A DNA stretch of 64,000 bases from Sweltsa coloradensis (Eukaryota > Arthropoda > Insecta > Plecoptera > Chloroperlidae): NCBI GenBank assembly GCA_024449915.1, contig JAMZAV010000446.1, positions 186,001 through 250,000 on the forward strand, written 5' to 3'. Shown one piece after another: positions 58,835 through 64,000 of the stretch. A program made the position numbers and the translations under genes. The first letter of the stretch is position 1; the number at the start of each line of letters is the position of its first letter. The notes under the pieces are model-generated. The model made no database searches. It worked only from the letters and a program-made list of their open reading frames with translations, and was not told where the DNA came from.

Positions 58835-59887
58835 AACAACTACGCTAACGCTCTCTGCGACTCACTTGCCCCCCACTTCATCACTTGACCAGGGCATTCC
58901 GACGGAATGGAAAACGGCGTCTGTGGCACCGATCTACAAAGACGGCGACAAGAGAGACATAAAGAACTACCGGCCAATCAGCATCACCTCACTGGTCGGT
59001 AAGACGATGGAACGTTTTGTGAGAGACCGGACGCGCGAGTTCCTCGAGAGCCAAAACGTCATCCCTGCGGCTTTCGTCAGCGCCATTCTTGCACCGCTCT
59101 CCTCGCCGGCGCCATTGACGCATGGACGGCGGCACTGGACGAGCGTAGTGCAACGCACATTCACTGTGTCTTCCTCGATTGGTTTGAAGCGTTTGATAAA
59201 GTGCCGCACGTGCGTCTACTATCCAAGCTCGAGCATTATGGCATTAAGGGCAATTTCCTTATGCGGTAAGAGAGTTTCCTGGTCGGCAGCATGCAGTTCG
59301 TCCAGTTCTACGGCGAGCAGTCAGAATTACGGGACGTGCTCTCGGGCGTCATACAGGGCATTATGCTCGGCCCACTGCTATTTAACGTCTTCGTAGCCGA
59401 CCTCCTCACCTCAGCAAGGATCCAAATGCTCCAGTACGCTTCTCTTCTCTGCTGTTGATAAGAAACTTACCATGGTCTCACCTTGGAGTGACTCGCAGCT
59501 ATGGCTGCGTACTATTTTTCCTCAGTGCCACCAGTCTAACTGGCAAAAGAGTTTTCTCTACAAATATATACGTATATCATATTCCTCTTAAGAGTTAACA
59601 AACTCGGTATTGGACAACTTGCATGAGCAAAACTTATGGCTTAATGCACTCTACAAAGCATAAGCATAAGCTCCAATACGCTATGACGACGTCACCCTGT
59701 ACTTAATCGTGGTCACCCGAGAGGATGTAGACGCCCTTCAACCTACCTAGACCTAGACGACATTCAGAACTTGTGCGACAACAATGGCATGACGCTCATC
59801 GCCCTCAAGTGCAAGATGATGCACATCACGCGCGCGCGCACCCCACTATACTTCATGTACACCATCGATTGTGTCTTACTCGAGTAA
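58835..59887 (+). pseudogene. Decayed LINE reverse transcriptase
   Basis: Pieces of a non-LTR retrotransposon RT lie in order in shifting frames. At 58890-59060: IPTEWKTASVAPIYKDGDK then NYRPISITSLVGKTMERFVR. At about 59170-59210: FLDWFEAFDKVPHVRLLSKL, carrying the RT A-box F-D/F-W-x-x-A-F-D. At 59330-59400: DVLSGVIQGIMLGPLLFNVF, the G-x-x-Q-G...P-L-L-F box. After an insertion at 59441-59669 come LQYA and DVTLYL (a broken YADD), then DIQNLCDNNGMTLIALKCKM. There are frameshifts near 58880 and 59100 and a stop at about 59268. The motif set points to the CR1/Jockey group. The 176-codon frame at 58866-59396 is only partly true LINE frame. Confidence 0.8.
59441..59669. mobile_element. 229-bp insertion within the LINE
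   Basis: GCTCCAGTACGCT (59428-59440) and GCTCCAATACGCT (59670-59682) flank it as a 13-bp near-identical duplication, and the LINE RT resumes correctly after it. The insert contains CTTACCATGGTCTCACCTTGG and GCAGCTATGGCTGC. It resembles no SINE family seen elsewhere here and has no tRNA boxes. Confidence 0.6.
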
Positions 59888-60049
59888 AATAAATAAAAAC
59901 TTCACGTTTTTTTTTTATCTTCATTGTTAGTTGGCAACATCATTGATTTAATTTTTATAAGATGGTATGCATGAGTTTTCTGGTGAAATTAAGATGGCAA
60001 TATGTATTTGTTAAATTTTGTGATTTTGGTTTTTCTTTCTGTTGTTATG

Positions 60050-60110
60050 TCAAATGTCATTAAACCCGGTGAAGACGACTGAATAGTTGTCGAAATATTG
60101 ATATATAGTT
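60050..60110 (+). repeat. Retroelement-type hairpin GAAGACGAC...GTTGTCGAAA
   Basis: CCCGGTGAAGACGAC, then TGAATA, then GTTGTCGAAATATT. Such short hairpins are common in invertebrate retroelement 3' regions. It lies about 170 bp after the last LINE coding match and may be part of its 3' UTR. Confidence 0.4.
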
Positions 60111-60124
60111 TTTTTAAATTAAAA

Positions 60125-60182
60125 GTGCAGTGTAAATTTCAACTGAAAATCAGTTATATAACTGAGTGGGTAGACTCTAATA
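60125..60182 (-). repeat. Dispersed repeat family V, end fragment
   Basis: CAACTGAAAATCAGTTATAT, ending ACTGAGTGGGTAGACTCTAA, is the inverse of 43735-43775. Confidence 0.6.
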
Positions 60183-60238
60183 CAATTTATTTAATTATTT
60201 ATTATTAAATTAATCATTTCATTTTTAACAAATCAAAG

Positions 60239-60354
60239 CTACGGTACTTACTGCTAAAGAGTTCGACAAAATAATCGCATACGAACCAGAAATTCCTTAT
60301 TGGGACATTGAGGAGTTGGTTGGGATGATTTGTGAGAAGTGCTCTCCAAAATAA
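60239..60354 (+). CDS. Possible small terminal exon upstream of the serpin
   Basis: After an acceptor-like TTTTTAACAAATCAAAG, one frame reads TVLTAKEFDKIIAYEPEIPY then WDIEELVGMICEKCSPK and a stop at 60352-60354. Composition is protein-like and unrecognised. It could be the last exon of an upstream gene, or chance. It does not join the serpin frame. Confidence 0.2.
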
Positions 60355-60503
60355 TTTAATTAATACAAACTTGGCAAAAACCAAGGTCTACTGATTTCAA
60401 AGTTCGTCTAGAAGCAGTTTCACAGCTTGCTAGATGTAAGCGGGTGCGATGTTTACCCATGCAAATAAAACAAAATCGTTTATTTCTGTTTTGGAACCGA
60501 AGT

Positions 60504-60520
60504 ATTTTTTTCCAATTTAG
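60504..60520 (+). promoter_or_regulatory. Strong 3' splice site abutting the serpin start
   Basis: TATTTTTTTCCAATTTAG: a pyrimidine-rich tract then AG at 60519-60520, followed by ACG and the serpin ATG at 60524. It suggests a spliced 5' leader exon upstream, so the promoter need not be adjacent to the ATG. Confidence 0.5.
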
Positions 60521-60523
60521 ACG

Positions 60524-61996
60524 ATGTTTTTTCACATGAAGTGCATAATAGTGTTAGCTCTGTACGTCTCTCTATGGAATATGTGTTATACGTCAGCTGA
60601 AAAGGACCCACAGAATGCATTTAGCAGCAGCAACTGGGAGTTCACCAGTTCGATTTACACGAAGATCTCCCAGGCAGCTAACCCAGAAGGCAACATCATC
60701 TTCTCGCCAATATGTGTACAGGTAATCTTGGCCTTGTGCTCCATGGGCGCTGGGGGCAAAACTGCCAAACAGATTTTAAAAGGCCTTTACCTTCCTGATA
60801 GCACCGACGACATGAAAATTGGTTTCAAAAGTCTCCTTCAATCACTTCCCAGTTCGGGCAAAGTCAACCTGGAAATTGCGAATCAAATCTTTCCTGCCGT
60901 CCAGTACCACATTTTGAAGACTTTTAACGAAACCGCCCAAGAGTTCTTCTCTTCGGATGTTGCGAATGTCAATTATGAAAACTCTACGAATGCTGCTAGA
61001 ACCATCAACGAGTTGGTGAAGCAGAAAACTCACAAGAAGATCACTGATATTGTGTCCGCGGATGGATTGGATGCAAATACTGCGATGGTTCTGGTCAACG
61101 CTGTTTACTTCAAAGGGGATTGGGATGTGGCTTTTAACAAAACTGTAGCCCTAGGTTCGTTTTATGTTAACGGGAAAGTTAATAAAGCAATTCTGTCTAT
61201 GCAGTGTGAAGGAATCTTTTATTTCGGTTTAAATACACATCTTGGTGCAAAACTTCTTGAGGTGCCTCACATGAACAATACAATGACATTTTTCATTATA
61301 TTGCCATTGGAAAATGACGGTCTACCGAGCGTAGAAGAAAAGCTGGCCACTATGAAATTCAAGGATGTCTACGAGTCAAGCAAACAATATGTAGACGTAC
61401 ATTTGAAATTACCGATTTTCTCAATGAAACAATCTTCGCAACTCAACAATATTCTTCAAGAGTTAGAGATTGTTGACATGTTCGGTAGTGACGCAGACTT
61501 CTCGGGTATGTCCCAGGGGATGGGCCTCTCCGTCAGCAAAGTGCTGCACAAGGCAATGATCGAGGTCAATGAAGAGGCGACGGTAGCGCCGGCGGAGGTT
61601 CAGACAGCAGCTGCTGGATTGAGTCCACAAGGCGAGCGTTTCGTCGTCGACCACCCGTTCATCTTTGCGCTGGTCTCCAAACTGACGAACGTCGTGCTCC
61701 TTATGGGGAGGTACACCGGAGATGAAAGCGAGAGGAAGTTCACATATGACACGTCAAAAGGCGGTAATAATAGAAGGCCTAACGCAAATCGCCGTGGCGT
61801 TCCTATTGAAGAATTGAAAACAAGAATAGAACGATGCGAGAAAATGACGAAAGAGAATGCTTTTAGTGAAGACAATTTAGATTGCATTGCGTATTATAAT
61901 ATCAAAGAATCGTGCACTAAATTTGATCCGCCTGGTAATTATAAAATTGGAAGATTTTCAAGAAATATGCAAACTTGTTTCAAGACTAACATTTAG
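60524..61996 (+). CDS. Secreted serpin with a Cys-containing C-terminal extension
   Basis: A 490-residue serpin, a suicide-substrate inhibitor of serine (or cysteine) proteases, or a non-inhibitory relative. Residues 1-25 form a signal peptide ending TSA. Serpin landmarks follow in order: SPICVQVILALCSMGAGGKT (61-80), NAVYFKGDW (192-200), DMF...DADFSGMS (318-330), HKAMIEVNEEATVAPAEV (342-359), FVVDHPFIFAL (373-383), LLMGRYTG (392-399). A typical serpin stops near residue 400; this one adds about 90 hydrophilic residues with a basic patch RRPNANRR and Cys 438, 454, 464 and 485. Core cysteines are 64, 72 and 228. Possible N-glycosylation sites are N135, N153, N205 and N251. By spacing from the hinge, P1-P1' would be about L366-S367. 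The hinge is atypical: Ala at P15, Pro at P11 and Glu at P9 where small residues are usual. The coding sequence lacks introns. LINE sequence lies upstream, Helentron A3 downstream. Confidence 0.95.
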   Translation: MFFHMKCIIVLALYVSLWNMCYTSAEKDPQNAFSSSNWEFTSSIYTKISQAANPEGNIIFSPICVQVILALCSMGAGGKTAKQILKGLYLPDSTDDMKIGFKSLLQSLPSSGKVNLEIANQIFPAVQYHILKTFNETAQEFFSSDVANVNYENSTNAARTINELVKQKTHKKITDIVSADGLDANTAMVLVNAVYFKGDWDVAFNKTVALGSFYVNGKVNKAILSMQCEGIFYFGLNTHLGAKLLEVPHMNNTMTFFIILPLENDGLPSVEEKLATMKFKDVYESSKQYVDVHLKLPIFSMKQSSQLNNILQELEIVDMFGSDADFSGMSQGMGLSVSKVLHKAMIEVNEEATVAPAEVQTAAAGLSPQGERFVVDHPFIFALVSKLTNVVLLMGRYTGDESERKFTYDTSKGGNNRRPNANRRGVPIEELKTRIERCEKMTKENAFSEDNLDCIAYYNIKESCTKFDPPGNYKIGRFSRNMQTCFKTNI

Positions 61997-62146
61997 GCCT
62001 GGGTCTGCAGTTTCTTTGAAGTCTTCGTGGATGATGACTGTGGAATTGAGTGTTATAGCTGTATTAAAACTTCAATTATAACTTTTGGATGTAGCTATAT
62101 TCTGCCTTTAAACGATGTAGGGCCTACCCGTTTCCTTATCATTGTT

Positions 62147-62193
62147 ATTAAAGTTGTAGCAAGTAGAGACGTTTTCTTAAACGCGTCATTAAA
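62147..62193 (+). terminator. Candidate polyadenylation signals of the serpin
   Basis: ATTAAA at 62147-62152 and 62188-62193, about 150-200 bp after the stop; no canonical AATAAA occurs before the downstream mobile element. Motif-only call. Confidence 0.35.
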
Positions 62194-62244
62194 GTTTTCA
62201 CTAAAATATTCGTCGTTCATAATTTAATGGGACTATTTATTAAA

Positions 62245-63016
62245 CTAGGAAAACGCTAAAGTCCCGCCGTGTTGATGGATGAGATTTTTTAATTTTTTAG
62301 TTTGCGTGGGATATCTTTCCTTTTGCAAGTGCTTTGTTTTGTTGCCTACGCATTGTAGGGGATTGTTGTCAAGTTTCTATTGTTTCTTGTCAATTGGTAT
62401 TATTTACCGTAAAAACTTATATTAAAAGCTTTATTTCTATGGATTCTGGCTAACTTTTTCAACTTTTTCTTTCAAAAGGTACTACATCACCATAACCTTA
62501 ATGTCCATGTATAATATGAACGTTGTAGCCCCACCCGTTTGGTCAGAATTGGCCCAAATAGCACGAAAATATCGTACAAAAAAATCAAAAAACTTATATT
62601 AAAAGCTTTATTTCTGTAATTTCTGGCTAACTTTTTAAACTTTTTCTTTCAAAATGTACGACATCACAATAACCTTAATGTCCATGTATAATATGAACGT
62701 TGTAACCCCACCATTTTGGTCAGAATTGGCCGAAATGGCACGAAAATATCGCACAAAAAATCGAATAAAATCGTAAAAGTACGATATTCATGAGAAATAT
62801 TTCTTTGATTGTACCCATAAACGTGGCAAGTCTAAGTTCAGAGATTTCGAAGGTTCTGTCAAATTTTCATCAAGATCGCATATGCTGTTTGCCCGGTAGA
62901 GAGCGAACAAACAGACAAAAATACAAAATAAAAAATAAAAAAAAAAAACACCCGAGCTAAATTTTTTGGGGGGTCTGTGAAATTAAAGTCTTCGCTTCGC
63001 TCATCCAACAATGCAA
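62245..63016 (-). mobile_element. Helentron-like element, family A copy 3
   Basis: Minus strand: 5' TTGCATTGTTGGATGAGCG, body with CTGACCCCC-like AGACCCCCCAAAAAATT, two tandem roughly 165-bp modules containing GGGTGGGGCTACAACGTT, then CTCATCCATCAACACGGCG...GCGTTTTCCTAG (CTAG 62245-62248), then T. Inserted about 250 bp after the serpin stop. It shares the internal duplication with A2 but not A1. Confidence 0.75.
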
Positions 63017-63299
63017 TGAGTTATTATGAACGTAATGCAATATACTGCGTTAAACAATTTTTTTACACAGTAATAAATACCATTACCATAACGACAAAAT
63101 GCATAGACTCGCAGAGCACTTTATATAAAAGATAGGTCTTATACGTTTAAAAATAAATTATTGAATGGTTAAAGGAAGACCTAAGTGTAAGCAATATTAA
63201 ACACATTAAAATTATTATACATTTTGCTGGGAGTATTTTCCCCAATTTTTCGAGCATGAAACTAAAATATCAATATAAACTGTAGTTACTTCAAAAATC

Positions 63300-63440
63300 C
63301 ATTTTCGAATCGGGTTCGAACCATGACATGTGGTAGACTTGGGTTCGAACCCCACTCAGGATGAATTTTTTAACTTCTGAATTGTATTAAATATTTCAAT
63401 TCCACCTTCGGGGTTGTTTCCTGACCAACCAAATCGAGAA
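63300..63440 (+). repeat. tRNA-derived SINE, family Y, copy 4
   Basis: TTGGGTTCGAACCCCACTCAGG (B box; a second GGGTTCGAACC lies just upstream at about 63313), then TAACTTCTGAATTGTATTAA and TTCCACCTTCGGGGTTGTTTCC, the Y tail in plus orientation. Confidence 0.6.
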
Positions 63441-63689
63441 ATACTTAATTAATTTTCTTATGATATAACATAAGATTTTTTTCTCCGTATTTACTGTTTT
63501 ACTTACAGTTTAAAAAAATTGCCTCCATAACGCGTTCGATCTTCTTCTTAATGGCAGCAATGAACATATTTAATACTAGTTGATTTAAAAATTATTGTTT
63601 AGTGGCGTAAAAAGTATAAGTTACGTGGTGGATGGGTTTTAGTAATTGAGATCAAATGTTCAATAGTTGGACGACGCTGTAGTAAAAAG

Positions 63690-63832
63690 CTTCGTTATTA
63701 TGTGTTTGTGTGCTCTCTACCTGTCAAACGGTTACTCCAATCGTGATGTTAGTTTCAGGGAACCTTTGAAATCTCATAACTTAGACCTGCCGCGTTCTTA
63801 AATACATTTTGAATTACTAGTAAACCGCTAAT
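63690..63832 (+). mobile_element. Helentron-like body fragment
   Basis: GTGCTCTCTACCTGTCAAACGG, CTCCAATCGTGATG, CTCATAACTTAGACCTGCCGCG match the conserved middle block of families A and B. An inverted family D-type end (CTAGTAAACCGC; CTAG 63817-63820, T follows on the minus strand) lies at its right side. Confidence 0.5.
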
Positions 63833-63840
63833 ATCGTTAT

Positions 63841-64000
63841 TAGACGTGAGTGAGCCATGTGTTGAGCACCCGCTAACATTCCCTTTCTTATTGATTTTTT
63901 TTTATTTAACGCCTTTGCTATTATGTTTAAAAAAAACTGATTTACAAAGGAGGACAACTACATAAATCTAATAACAAGATGCAGACGCAACAATGAACTA
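63841..64000. repeat. Family D end and short dispersed repeat at the window edge
   Basis: 63841-63890 matches 58470-58510 (GTGAGTGAGCCATGTGTTGAG, ACATTCC). 63890-63965 matches 29505-29565. The window ends within this repeat-rich sequence. Confidence 0.5.

Noticed and set aside
60065..60100. Hammerhead ribozyme
   Set aside because: Core bases differ (CGGTGAA rather than CTGATGA) and stem register is wrong; kept only as a weak parallel to 46385.
1..64000. CRISPR array or prokaryotic operon
   Set aside because: Tandem arrays lack unique spacers; the gene layout and splice signals are eukaryotic.

Overview
This window looks like a piece of an AT-rich, intron-rich invertebrate animal nuclear genome. 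The phylum cannot be fixed from the sequence; an arthropod-like animal is my low-confidence guess. Three things argue for a metazoan: one long serpin gene, isolated short open segments bounded by GT/AG splice sites, and dense decayed LINEs, tRNA-derived SINEs, MITEs and Helitron-like elements. No operon, ribosome binding site, CRISPR array or intact functional tRNA/rRNA gene was seen. Most ATG-started open frames here are chance or lie inside repeats and were left out.

The only complete gene recognised is a secreted serpin (60524-61996, +, 490 aa). Its coding sequence is uninterrupted, and a strong 3' splice site lies directly in front of the ATG. After a normal serpin core it has a tail of about 90 residues with four cysteines that the fold does not need. 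Weaker coding evidence comes from an orphan internal exon at 50823-51107 (+), a terminal-exon candidate at 40117-40338 (-), a GC-rich first-exon candidate at 44232-44351 (-) and a small open segment at 60239-60354 (+).

The rest is a mobile-element landscape. (a) At least three related families of non-autonomous Helentron/Helitron2-like elements (A: 1620, 29801, 62245; B: 27328, 28252, 53156; C: 17253, 33287), plus end fragments of further ones. They share a 3' end of AACGC-loop-GCGTT-CCTAG, usually followed by T, and in families A and B a 5' end matched by a subterminal inverted copy. (b) A tandem duplication of about 3 kb (15620-18782 and 18945-21815) in which each copy carries insertions missing from the other, so empty sites can be read directly. 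(c) Several MITEs and foldbacks with TTA, TA or TTAA target duplications, and a 1.35-kb DNA transposon nested in a Helentron copy. (d) LINE remnants at 17985, 21066, 40795 and 58835, and at least three tRNA-derived SINE families. (e) Satellites: 11-bp units at 9066, a 26-bp array with an orientation switch at 26199, 39-bp units at 26612.

The most puzzling signal is a 16-nt motif, CCCGGCACCTCCACCA, found about nine times in both orientations within mostly unrelated flanks. It matches the CCA-tailed 3' end of tRNA-Ala, so it may be the primer-binding site of LTR elements. Three copies in a 56-bp tandem array do not fit that simply.
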